In this document: positions 23,940-32,892 of the stretch, piece after piece | How the letters are laid out: every line of letters begins with the position of its first letter | Numbering within the stretch: position 1 is the first letter of the stretch | The notes under the pieces: generated by a model | What the model was told of the DNA's origin: nothing | The model's input: only the letters and a program-made list of their open reading frames with translations | The model's database searches: none | Assembly (NCBI GenBank): GCA_001598975.1 | Contig: BBXU01002761.1 | Location: 1-32,892, forward strand | Direction of reading: 5' to 3' | Source: Parachlorella kessleri | Lineage: Eukaryota; Chlorophyta; Trebouxiophyceae; Chlorellales; Chlorellaceae | DNA: 32,892 nt | Program-made: the position numbers and the translations under genes

Positions 23940-26915
23940 ATGTCATTGCAGCAGCGCGTCATGTTCAGGCAGCTGCGACCCGCGGGCATGCAGCCCCTGC
24001 AGCAGCGGGCGAGGCCCAGTTTCCGTTGCCCAGGACGAGCTTACAAGGTACCGTCCCCGTCTCTGGACACTTTAACGGGGCTCCTAGGTGGCAGCAGGTG
24101 CCATTATATCTCTGGCTGTGGGGTGCTGACTGCAGGCGTTACCACGCATCTGCTGTGCAGCCACCGCAACAGAGCTGCCTCCCAGCCTGCAGCACATTGT
24201 TGAGCAGTTCCAGACGGTTGGCGACCCCATGCAGGTAAGGCATGCTTTGCTGTCCTCCGTGCTTGGCCCCAGGCTCACGAAAAGCTGTTGACAGGGCCTC
24301 AGTTAGCATGGGTTTGGTCCACTGACGGCCAGGGTCTACCCCTGATGGATGTACACGGCAGCATGGTGATGCAAGAGTAGCGCTTCTGCTTTGCAGCGCT
24401 ATAAGCAGCTGCTGTTCTTTGCAACCAAGCTGGACAAGCTGCCTGCCGAGGAGCACACCGACGAGAACAAAGTCAAGGGCTGCGTCTCTCAGGTGAGCCG
24501 CCTTTCGACTGAACCATGGTTCCTTCCTTTGCACCATTATCACCTGTGGCGGAACATTCTCTTAACTGACGTAAGAGTGGAAGGCTGGAAGTTAGGGTGC
24601 GATATAATAGCTGAAGGATAACAGGGCCAGAAGGCTAGCCGGTGGAGTCCTGGGTTGTCCACATTGCTAACTGTAAAGACATCAAGCAGGACAATATGTC
24701 AAGCAGGACAATATGTCTGAGTGGGCTGGGCAAGGGCACATGGGTTTCATGGTTTGTTGCAGCACCAGTTGTAGTGACGTGCAGAGTTGCTTGGGCGTGT
24801 GGCTGCAGGTGTGGGTGGTGCCGCGGCTGGCGGACGACGGCAGGATCTACTGGAAGGCCGACTCGGACTCGCAGCTTACCAAGGTCAGCCAGCATTATTG
24901 AGCCATGATTTCGGTGCTGCAGCCGCGGTGGCGGGGTTCCTCCTTTTCACTGCACTTGGGAGGGGATACTCTGCGCTGGAAGTCTGCGCTGGAAGTGCCA
25001 TTGGGGTCAAAATCCGCTGCATTGACCGCTGCTTACCAGGGTTGCCCGCATGCTTTCGCGACCAACCCCCCAACCGCCTCTTCCCATGTGGTTGCCTTTT
25101 GCAGGGCCTGGCAGCGCTTCTCGTCCAGGGACTTAGCGGCTGCACGCCCGACGAGATTGTGCGCATCCAGCCCACCTTCATCGAACTGCTAGGGCTGCAG
25201 CAAAGCCTCACACCCTCGCGCAACAACGGCTTCCTGAACATGTTCAAGCTGATGCAGAAGAAGGCGCTGGAGGTGTACCTGCAGCAGCAGCAGGCGGCGC
25301 AGGTAATGCCGGCAGCAGAACTGCGGTCACGCTTGCCCAGGTTAACTAGGATGCGTGAGTTACAGTTATTGCGTTGCAGTACAGGGATATCTGGGTCGCA
25401 GTGGGCAACAGCAGCATGCAGTGCAGAGTTGTGGTGGGCGCCGCATAGCCCACGTGAGGCGGGGACGGTGGAACTCGTAGAGTGCAGCAGCTGGTGTTGA
25501 GCCCCATGCTTGCTCCATTTGTAAGATAGCATGTGGGCCGGGTGGGTGTGGCAGAATGCACTGTGGTACATAGTCCCGCTTGGGGGCAGCACGCTTTCCA
25601 GGGTCAGGCATTCACCGGTGAAGCAGGCTGTACCAGGCGGACTGCCAGCCAGCGTAGCACCAGTGAGACATGCGCCAGGCGGCCTAGGCCTGTGAGCGGC
25701 ACCATTCCCTGGGGAATTATGCATGGCATTTGGGTAGAAGGTTGGCACTAGTATGCTGCCAGGCTGGACAATCTGGCCGGGCAACTCCTGACATCGCTGG
25801 ACATCACTTGAGAGTCAGGCTGCTCATGAGGGGTGCTTGCTACTTGGTGTGCAGGAAGCAGAGGAGGGCAAGTGCGGCCGTGACGATGCGGCCGCCGCTG
25901 CCGCCGCTGACGGCGGGGCGCGGCAGGGGGAGGACGGCGCGGGCGAGGCAGCTGCCGCTGCTGGCGGCAATGGGAATGGCAGCGGCAGAGGCAGCGCCAC
26001 CCCTGTGGCGGATAGTATGCGGCGCAAGCTGGCAGAGCAACTGCAGCCACTCAAGTGGGTGCTGGGTTAGTGGCCCCCCTGTCGCGGGTGCCCTCTGGGT
26101 GCCTTTGTCCTGCGATGCACGGGGATGCATGAGGGGAGGTCGTGTCGGGAGTGGTAGCCAAGCTTGTGCTTTGAGAGGCGGTAGGGCAGAAAACTGCAAG
26201 TGAGTTGTGCTTGCGAATTTATCGAGGTACTGGGCAGCAGTGGGTTTGCGGTAAGCCTGCTGCGCTGCGCTGTGCGTGTCAGGGGTTTATCAAGGAGACC
26301 AGGGTGTGTTAGCTTCTGTACTGAAACGCGTGCTCTTGACTGCAGGTTGGACATCGCAGACGAGTCTTCAAAGCACGCAGGGCATGTGGAGCACCTTGGC
26401 AGCGCAGCGGGCAAGGGCGAGACACATTTCACTGTCGAGATTGTTTCACCAAAGTGAGTGTGATACTTGCAAGGCTTACCGTGGTGGCGTGCGTCGGCCA
26501 GCGTGATCCGTACAGCGTTACGTTATTGGCAGAGCTGAGGTAGGGTTGTCGCCAACCTGCCTGCCCGTCCCCATTTCACATGTGTCAATACACAGCTGTG
26601 CCGGGTGGGCCAAACTCCTCCGCAGCCCGCTCCTTTTGCTGTCCTGTTGCTAGTGAGTGCTATGGGAGGGCAAGGGGTTGTTGCTGTGCCGCGCACGCCA
26701 TTGCCGCATGGAGTATACTGCACTTGCCTGCCTGAGCCAGCCGGGGAGCCCTAACTTTCTTGCTTCTGCCTGCCACTGCCTTGTGCAGATTTGAGGGTCT
26801 GACATCCATCAAGCGGCACCGGCTGGTGTACCAGATCCTGGATGCAGAGATGGGGAATCCGATCCATGCCCTGTCACTGGTGACCAAGACCCCCAAGGAG
26901 GCGGGGATGCAGTGA
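23940..26915 (+). CDS. Plastid SufE1: SufE sulfurtransferase activator fused to BolA
   Basis: Activates the plastid cysteine desulfurase NFS2 and accepts its persulfide sulfur for Fe-S assembly; the BolA domain is thought to bind monothiol glutaredoxins. Exons 23940-24047, 24136-24234, 24397-24492, 24809-24883, 25105-25302, 25855-26054, 26346-26453, 26789-26915; 336 residues. A transit peptide is followed by RICCAATATE (about 40-49), a likely cleavage zone. SufE domain about 47-190: ELPPSLQHIVEQFQ, the catalytic C98 in ENKVKGCVSQVWV, DSDSQLTKGLAALLVQGLSG, and LQQSLTPSRNNGFLNMFKLM. A low-complexity Ala/Gly/Asp/Glu linker (about 193-240) follows, then BolA (about 241-336) with HAGH (269-272), ETHFTVEIVS, IKRHRLVYQIL and IHALSLVTKTP. 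The same fusion and order occur in land-plant SUFE1. Confidence 0.97.
24683..24716. repeat. Exact 17-base tandem duplication in SufE1 intron 3
   Basis: CAAGCAGGACAATATGT occurs twice without a gap (24683-24699, 24700-24716). Confidence 0.92.
24971..24996. repeat. Exact 13-base tandem duplication in SufE1 intron 4
   Basis: CTGCGCTGGAAGT occurs twice without a gap (24971-24983, 24984-24996). Confidence 0.92.
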
Positions 26916-27237
26916 TGGCTTGCTTCATAGCAGTAAGGGGCAGAGCTAGAGTGATGAGGTTAGGTACAAACCCTGCCAATGGCATGACTGCTGATCCGCC
27001 TATACAACTGTCAGGTCCGCTTGTATGTTTGACCCTGGGTTGCTCATGTGCCTGCCGACTGAGTGGCTTGTTTGGTCATTTCATTTGCGTTTGATGTGCT
27101 GCAGCAATGCAGTAGAGCCTGCAATGCACCCGTGGCCATGCTTGTATACACGCTTTATTAAGCAATGGCGGGCAGGCTCATGGCCGCCTTTGTTTCACAA
27201 TCGGAACTGAAAAGGAAGCGAGTGATGTTTGATGTGC

Positions 27238-27242
27238 TGTAA
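27238..27242 (+). terminator. Poly(A) signal TGTAA for SufE1
   Basis: First TGTAA after the stop at 26915, about 320 bases downstream. No gene lies in the 3' UTR. Confidence 0.65.
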
Positions 27243-27385
27243 GAAGTGCAACCCATGAAGCATGCTAAGGAGAAGTGTTAAGTTGACAGGTGGTCCTTAG
27301 GTGCGTGGCAAAATCAGCCTGAACGGAGAGTGTTCTGCCACAGTTTGGCACATGCTGTGCAGCAGCAAACCCATGACGGTCAGAC

Positions 27386-27390
27386 TTACA
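27386..27390 (-). terminator. Poly(A) signal TGTAA for the glycosyltransferase-like gene
   Basis: First sense TGTAA on the minus strand after the stop at 27752, about 360 bases downstream; it lies 144 bases from the opposing SufE1 signal. Confidence 0.65.
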
Positions 27391-27751
27391 GAGCATATAT
27401 AGAACGTATCGTCTAATTATCACTAGCTGTCACCTTGTCAACCATTTCGAATTGGCAATTGAGCATATATCGCTGGTGCATACTGACGATAGGTACGTGG
27501 CAACTACAGTATTTATTTGCTCGGGACAAATGGGGGTACATGCAGACGAAACATAGAACGCAACATGGCTCAAGAGGGGAGAACACAACCACCAACTATT
27601 ATCGTGAGAGCAACCTACTGGCCCAGACACTCAGGCAAGCCACCAGAGCTAGCCTTGCACCTCGCCCCATCGCTTCACAGCCACCGCCCTTGATCGGCAC
27701 TTCTTGCCGCCATCCTCAAGTGAGGCTCCCCATCCCTGGCCTGCCAAGCCA

Positions 27752-30012
27752 TCAGCCCCCGGGGTGCTCCAGGTAGCTATTGAACCTGACCGCCATGCGG
27801 ACATAGTACTCGCCGCCGTCCGGGACATCCGACCAGAGGTTCAGCTGCGCCAGCGGGCAGGCCCTGCAGGCTGCCCTGTAGGTAGCCCTGGGCTGGCCCC
27901 GCTGCTGCAGCAGGCATGCCAGGCACTGCTGGGGCTTGGGGCCGTGCCAGTGGTGGATGACGGCGGCGGGGTTGGCGCCCCAGTAGCCCTTCCAGTTCCA
28001 CTCGTCTGGCAGGACCAGGGCGGGCCGCTGGGCGTCTCGCAGGTAGAAGCGCAGCAGCCCTGAGGGGGGCAGCAGGAGAGCGGGTGGGCATAGGAGGGAC
28101 AGCTGGGGGACAGGTGGGGGGCGGGCAGGTAGCCAGCGCAATGCGAGGGCTTAAGGAAGCAAAGGCTGTCTGCAATCTGCCTCCCTCCCCTGGACATGGT
28201 GGGTAAGGGTACCCGGACTACACCTCAAGCTGTGCAGGGAGGACTTCATAGCTCGGGACCTTGGATACTACATGTACTAACCCTCCTGCTGCCTATGCAT
28301 GGGGGAAACCCGTAGCTCCAAGTGCGACTTTGCACGCACCCCATAGCCCTCTGCTCTCCTTGTCTTCTATTGTATCCTCCATCCACCGGGCCACATTCTC
28401 ACCTTGGTCCCAGCCCTGCTGGCAGGGCTGCCAGCTCCTCTCCCTGGCATACTCTACTATCCTGGGCAGCTCTTGTGCCATTGCTGGCACATTGAACAGC
28501 AGCACGCCACTGTTCTTGGCCTCCCCCTTCCAGCGCTCAGGGCCAAAGCCCACCAGGGAGGGCAAGGGCGCGGTGCAAGTGTTGATGTCGCCCTGCAGCG
28601 AGCGGGCTGGTAGATCTCTTCAGTAGTCTTTCATGGCAGTGTCGCCGCCGTATAGTGCATGCATGGTGCCCAGCTGGATGTGTGTGGTGGGGCCCTTGCG
28701 GGTCCACATTGCTACCAGCGCCCCCAGCAAGCTGTGTCAAAGGTGGAAACCATGCATGCCTCTGTGCACTTGAGATTTCCGGCCTAAACACTCGCCTGTC
28801 CGCCCACAAACATCACGTCAAGGTCGGTATAGAGTGCGTAGCGTGTGCTTATATTTGCCAAGTCAAGCAGCCCCTCCCTGGCTATTTGCTCCACCACCAG
28901 CGGAACATCAAGCCGCAGGAAGGCACCCTGCACCAGAGCAGAGCAAGTGAGGCCCTGGACTTCAGCAAGCTGGTACCAGGCAGCAGCAAGCTAGGCACTG
29001 CAGGACCTGCCATGCCCAGCTGCTTGCAGCAGAACTTCATTCGGGCTCTTGCACCGCAAACAAGGGTTACAAGCGGCGGCCGGTGTGCCTTTAGGATCAA
29101 ACTTGCCTGAACATCCAGGCTGCCACCAAGTAGCGGCCCGACAGCGCACCTGCATCCTGACTAGCTTGGCACTCCAGCTCTCATTGGCAACTCTCTGAAG
29201 CTCTGGAAGGAATGATAGCGTATGGTACACGACAGTGCCGCCCTGCTCGGTGAACCACTGTGTCACTGGGCCGGGCTCCCCACCATGGATGAGGACTGGC
29301 ACCAGCGAGGGGGCATGCTGCTTAGCCGACCGCATCGCAACCTTCAAGAACTTGACGTAGCGACCGTCGCTAGAGTTGGATGCTGCGCCGCCTAAACAGG
29401 TGAACCACAGCAGCCTCTGACAGGCCTCTGGGGGTGGGTCCCTGGCTGCGTCTTGCAGGGCTGCTTGCCAATCTTCTACAAGCTGCGTCTGCGATGCATC
29501 CTGCTGCTGCTGCTGGTAGGTTAGAGGCACCTGCTGCTGCTGCTCTTGCCGCGTTTGCAGTGGCTCCAGCAGTGCGCGCCGGAGGTGCTCCTTGCTGGTT
29601 GCAGACGTCCGCAGAAGGCTGGACTGCCTGGCAAGTGCCTGCACCAGCAAACGAGGCCTTGCAAACTCCTAAGCGAAGGATCGCCTGGATTGCGAAGTGC
29701 TTGGTTGGTGGTGTTCGATGGGGTGTAAGGTGACGGTGCATAAGAAAATACTCTGTGTCTCCCTTATCGCTTCCTTGCCTCTGACCGAAGCCACAGAGCT
29801 GGTAAGCACACGGAGGCGCACACCAGCACCAGCAGCTTCCCCAGCTTCCAGCTTCCACAGTCTGCAAAACACAGTGACAGGCCTTGAATTCGCAAGTGGA
29901 GCTCGTCGCACGTCACTGGTACAATTGACTGCAAGAATTGATCAGCGAGCATCATGGCAAGGTGGGGCCAGGGTTGCAGCAACTTGCCAGTCCAGCTCCT
30001 CGGCTTATTCAT
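27752..30012 (-). CDS. Type II membrane glycosyltransferase-like protein (GT-A fold, GT8-like)
   Basis: Probably a Golgi nucleotide-sugar transferase; donor and acceptor unknown. Exons on the minus strand: 30012-29779, 29668-29150, 28927-28796, 28592-28403, 28059-27752; 460 residues. A single hydrophobic helix near residues 57-75 (LGKLLVLVCASVCLPALWL) would be the signal anchor, followed by a Gln-rich stem (about 108-130) and the catalytic domain. GT-A marks: YALYTDLDVMF with a metal-binding DLD (286-288), NSGVLLFNV (322-330), WDQGLLRFY (356-364) and VIHHWHGPKP (392-401). A Cys-rich segment follows (QQCLACLLQQ, ACRACPLAQ). The start is the first in-frame ATG; exon 1 is the least certain part. 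Introns 1 and 3 use GC donors. I do not recognise a specific named enzyme. Confidence 0.82.
28593..28795 (-). other. GC-AG intron (glycosyltransferase intron 3)
   Basis: Donor GACAG|GCGAGT, acceptor GCTGCAG, phase 0, joining DVMFVGGQ to GDINTCTAPLPS. The GT four bases inside would shift the frame. Confidence 0.82.
29501..29545. repeat. CTG/CAG triplet tracts encoding glutamine runs
   Basis: Two tracts, 29501-29515 and 29531-29542, encode the QQQQQ and QQQQ runs in the stem of the glycosyltransferase-like protein on the minus strand. Confidence 0.85.
29669..29778 (-). other. Probable GC-AG intron (glycosyltransferase intron 1)
   Basis: Donor CAGAG|GCAAGG, acceptor TTCGCTTAG, phase 0, 110 bases. 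It connects the hydrophobic anchor to the catalytic exon. There is no homology across this variable region, so this is less certain than the others; a GT donor at 29786 with an AAG acceptor is an alternative. Confidence 0.6.
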
Positions 30013-30514
30013 CGGGCTTGTGAGACGGACTGCAGACCGACTGTACCATATCCCATATGGGATTTGCTTTAATGGGGACTGTGGCTGCTCGAAAACGCTT
30101 TTGCATCTGTGACAGATATCACGTAATGATGGTGGGGGGTCATGGGTTTCAGGGGCCGCATGCCTCCTCAAGGGCTGCGGCTGTGCGTGGTTCTCGTCTG
30201 TCCACTGGCAGCAGAAGAATTGCCTTCAAGCTTGTGATTGAACGACACAGTGTGAAGCTTAAGTTGTGCCAACATACTGTATTACACGAGCTATGCAGCA
30301 TCAAGCACGATGAATTTATGAAGCAAGTGGCACCCATCAGCCTTTCAGTGAAACAAGTGATTGCGTTAAAAAGGTGCTTGAGGAGACTGCAGGTCGCAGG
30401 CACTTTCTACATTTGACCAGGGAGTGATGAACGGCGGGGCCCAGCCACAGCTGGTAAGCAGAATAGCCTGGGTTTGTGTGGTAAACTTTCACCTGCCGCC
30501 CACAAACAAGGTCA
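30013..30514. other. Upstream region of the glycosyltransferase-like gene
   Basis: About 500 bases that should hold this gene's promoter. A 119-codon plus-strand ORF begins at 30057 and ends at 30416; it has no family match and its ATG is only 45 bases from the opposing start, so I do not call it a gene. Confidence 0.45.
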
Positions 30515-30519
30515 TTACA
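30515..30519 (-). terminator. Poly(A) signal TGTAA for HSP60
   Basis: First sense TGTAA on the minus strand after the HSP60 stop, implying a 3' UTR of about 590 bases (30520-31108) in which no gene was seen. Confidence 0.55.
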
Positions 30520-31108
30520 TGAAATGCCATTCAAAGCGCGTTTGTTTGGAACGATGTTCTCACAAGAATACGTTGCAATGAAAGCCAGAGCAAAACCATA
30601 GCAAAGAGTATAGAGGCTGCCAAATTCTGGCCCTCGTACGAGCACTAGTGCGTCAACATGGCATTAGGCCACAGCAGCTGCTGAGAATCCCACACCCCAA
30701 CAGCAAACAGAGGACAAGACCTGCCGGTGGGCTGTCTCTGAGCTGCAATAGCAGAAGCAGGATCAGCAAAACCACTAGGGGAGAGAACTACTGCAGCCGC
30801 GCTCGCCACGCTCACAACCCCACCACACATGAGTATGTCAAGGGTCACAGCGCGCTGCTATAATCCACACCCTTCAGTGACAAGGCGCCAAAGGCAGCTC
30901 GCTAGCTGCAGGCCAAATCCGGCGCAAGGTCATCCACCCGCAGGGCTGCTAAGCCTTCAGTGGGCAGGGCACCCTACACCCTAAAGCCTGCCCTCCACTA
31001 GTGAGGCGTCCCTACCACTTCCACATATCCCTGCCGCTAACGCAGTGCCGGGCAGCATTGCGGGCACCCACTGCCTGCGTAGACGTCTGCATCACGCCTC
31101 GGCCCGGC

Positions 31109-32607
31109 TTAGAAGTCCATGCCGCCCATGCCAGGCATGCCCGCTGGGCCTGCTGGGCCCGCTGCCTCCTTGGGCGCCTCCACGATGATGCACTCCGCGG
31201 TCGTGAGTAAACTGGCCACGCTGGCAGCGTCTAGCAGCGCTGTCCGCACCACCTGCGGCACGACACGGGCGGGCAGCGCACAAGCTCCACGCATGCATGA
31301 GGGAGAGATGGGGTAGCATTGTCCAGTTGTACAGCTGATGAACTGTGGTTTCTATCTGCACTGCACTTCTGCTGGAGCACAGTGTCACCAAGCCAAGCAC
31401 ACCGTACATGGCAGCCCTGCTGGCCCGTCTGGCTGCCCGACACAAGTTATAGCCTCAATCTAAGGATGCACGCTTCCAAGGATTGCCACCTACACCGCTC
31501 GCCGCCCCCACCTTGACTGGGTCGATGATGCCCGCCGCCACCATGTTCTCAAACTTGCCGGCCGCCGCGTTGTAGCCCAGCGTCTCGTCGTCCTTGGCCG
31601 CCTCTAGCAGCTTGCCCACAATCACAGCGCCCTCCTCGCCTGCACGCACTCAAATGGAGGCGGGCATGCCTTGCAGGTATACACGCACAGCCCAGGTCCC
31701 GTACCGCTTGCCCTTTTGCAGTTTCTTGCTCCCTGGCCCACTACCAAAGCGCAACTAGGGAAGGGCGTCTCAACCAACCAGCTCGCAGTGAAGACAAATC
31801 CATCCGGATGTGCATGTCCCTGTGCATGGTCCTACACAAGCCCACAACCTAGCCGCGACACCGAGATTGCCAGTGAATCTCATATACACGGATGCCGGGC
31901 TCCGGCGCAGGCAACAAGGTGAACAGGCAGGCCCAGGCTGGCTCCCCCGTCGCTTGCCCTACCACTCAGCACCGGGTTCTCCCCCGGCCATCTGCCACCG
32001 GGCGACCCTGCCCCGGCTGCCCAACCAAAAGAACCCAACCTCGTTGCATGGGCTCGCAAGAGCACACAAAAGGTGGCGCATATAGGAGGCGCAGCTCACC
32101 TGCATTGTCTGCAATGGTCTTGGCGGGCATTCGGATGGCCTTCTGGATGATGCCCACGCCCACCGTCTGGTCAAAGTTCTCGCACTTGGCCTTGATGGAG
32201 TCCAGCGTGCGGGACGCGTACACGAGGGCGGTACCGCCGCCGGGCACGATGCCCTCCTCTGCAGGCACCGTGGGGCACGGCAGAAGCGCTTGAGCAAGGG
32301 ACGACGCGCGCGGACCCCGATCCAGGTAAGCAGGTGACCTCCCCAGCAACAACCGGCGTCGGCACCAGCTGAAGCGAGTAACTGGTTAAAAACATCTTAC
32401 CATCTGCCCCCAGGTCGCGTTGATGTGTGCTGGTGGTGGCCCGTTGTTTGTTGCATGGCCCAGAACCACGAACGGCCTCATGGACTTCTGCCCTGGTGGC
32501 GCCCAGCTAGCACTGCGCAACTCACCGACTGCTGCCTTGGTTGCATTGAGTGCGTCTGTGATGCGGTCCTTCTTCTCGCCCACCTCCACCTCAGACGCGC
32601 CGCCAAC
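31109..32607 (-). CDS. Mitochondrial chaperonin HSP60 (CPN60), C-terminal part; 5' end beyond window
   Basis: Group I chaperonin subunit that folds imported proteins in the mitochondrial matrix. Exons on the minus strand: 32607-32526, 32258-32100, 31639-31512, 31252-31109; 170 residues to the stop. The block [20 protein letters not shown], then [57 protein letters not shown] and the Gly/Met tail [10 protein letters not shown] are all typical. Mitochondrial rather than plastid assignment rests on [14 protein letters not shown] and on the GGM-type tail, which plastid Cpn60 alpha and beta lack. The tail carries a GPAGPAG insert before the GGM motif. The acceptor at 32608 shows more exons lie to the right; 32608-32892 looks like intron. 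Confidence 0.95.
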
Positions 32608-32802
32608 CTGCACAGCGGCGGGCAGCGCAGAGCAGCAAAGCAGGGATGAGCACTTGCCACACCAATACTGAGGTTGAGCAAGCTGCTCAGACTATCCCGG
32701 GAATTATGGCACAGTGGAGAAGGCACAACAAGCAACCTGTCCGCCACCCCACCAACTCTCCCTAGGCTATTCAGTGCCCTACTAGCACGCTCACATTGTT
32801 CA

Positions 32803-32819
32803 ACGGCATGGCATGCCGT
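32803..32819. repeat. Perfect 8-base inverted repeat with one-base centre
   Basis: ACGGCATG-G-CATGCCGT, within the partial HSP60 intron at the right edge. Probably incidental. Confidence 0.7.
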
Positions 32820-32892
32820 CAGTCAGCTTCCCATTTCTACAGTCAGCGTCCTCCACGCGCCCCGCCACACCCCACCACCAGGCACCCCGCCC

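Noticed and set aside
24885..25784. 299-codon open frame on the minus strand, the second longest ORF region in the window
   Set aside because: It runs antisense across SufE1 exon 5 and its flanking introns, has no family match, and the opposite strand encodes a conserved SufE domain with closing exon phases.
30057..30416. 119-codon plus-strand ORF with a fairly balanced composition
   Set aside because: No family match, no splice or poly(A) support, and its ATG is 45 bases from the divergent start of the glycosyltransferase-like gene. Transcript data could revive it.
31109..32607. Plastid Cpn60 alpha or beta
   Set aside because: The sequence [14 protein letters not shown] and the GMGGMDF tail fit mitochondrial HSP60; plastid forms differ at both places.

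Overview
The window is nuclear DNA of a green alga, most likely a Chlorella-like chlorophyte (Trebouxiophyceae is my guess from gene style, not proven). The evidence is intron-dense protein genes (54 complete introns resolved here), plant-type plastid proteins with transit peptides (lipoyl synthase of the plastid type, a SufE-BolA fusion, homoserine kinase, threonine synthase), and the chlorophyte poly(A) signal TGTAA downstream of seven genes. No prokaryotic operon, mobile element, tRNA, rRNA or CRISPR array was seen.

Layout, left to right: threonine synthase (minus, 3' part lost at the left edge); an unassigned 1.6 kb; plastid lipoyl synthase (plus); homoserine kinase (minus); a TMEM45/DUF716 seven-helix membrane protein (plus); a sphingolipid delta-4 desaturase (minus); ketopantoate hydroxymethyltransferase PanB (minus); plastid SufE1 with a BolA domain (plus); a Golgi-type glycosyltransferase-like protein (minus); the C-terminal part of mitochondrial HSP60 (minus, 5' part lost at the right edge). 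Every gene model was built by exon-phase matching: each exon length and phase closes exactly to an uninterrupted protein.

Themes. The last two enzymes of threonine synthesis, homoserine kinase and threonine synthase, lie 5.6 kb apart on the same strand with plastid lipoyl synthase between them, which is unusual for a eukaryote. Lipoyl synthase is an Fe-S enzyme and SufE1-BolA is a plastid Fe-S assembly/regulatory factor; PanB feeds coenzyme A. Together these touch plastid/mitochondrial dehydrogenase cofactors, but co-function of the whole block is only inference.

The strongest genomic oddity is splicing: 7 of 55 splice donors visible are GC rather than GT, each preceded by exonic AG and each required by reading phase and by family conservation across the junction. 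That is far above the roughly one percent usual in plants.
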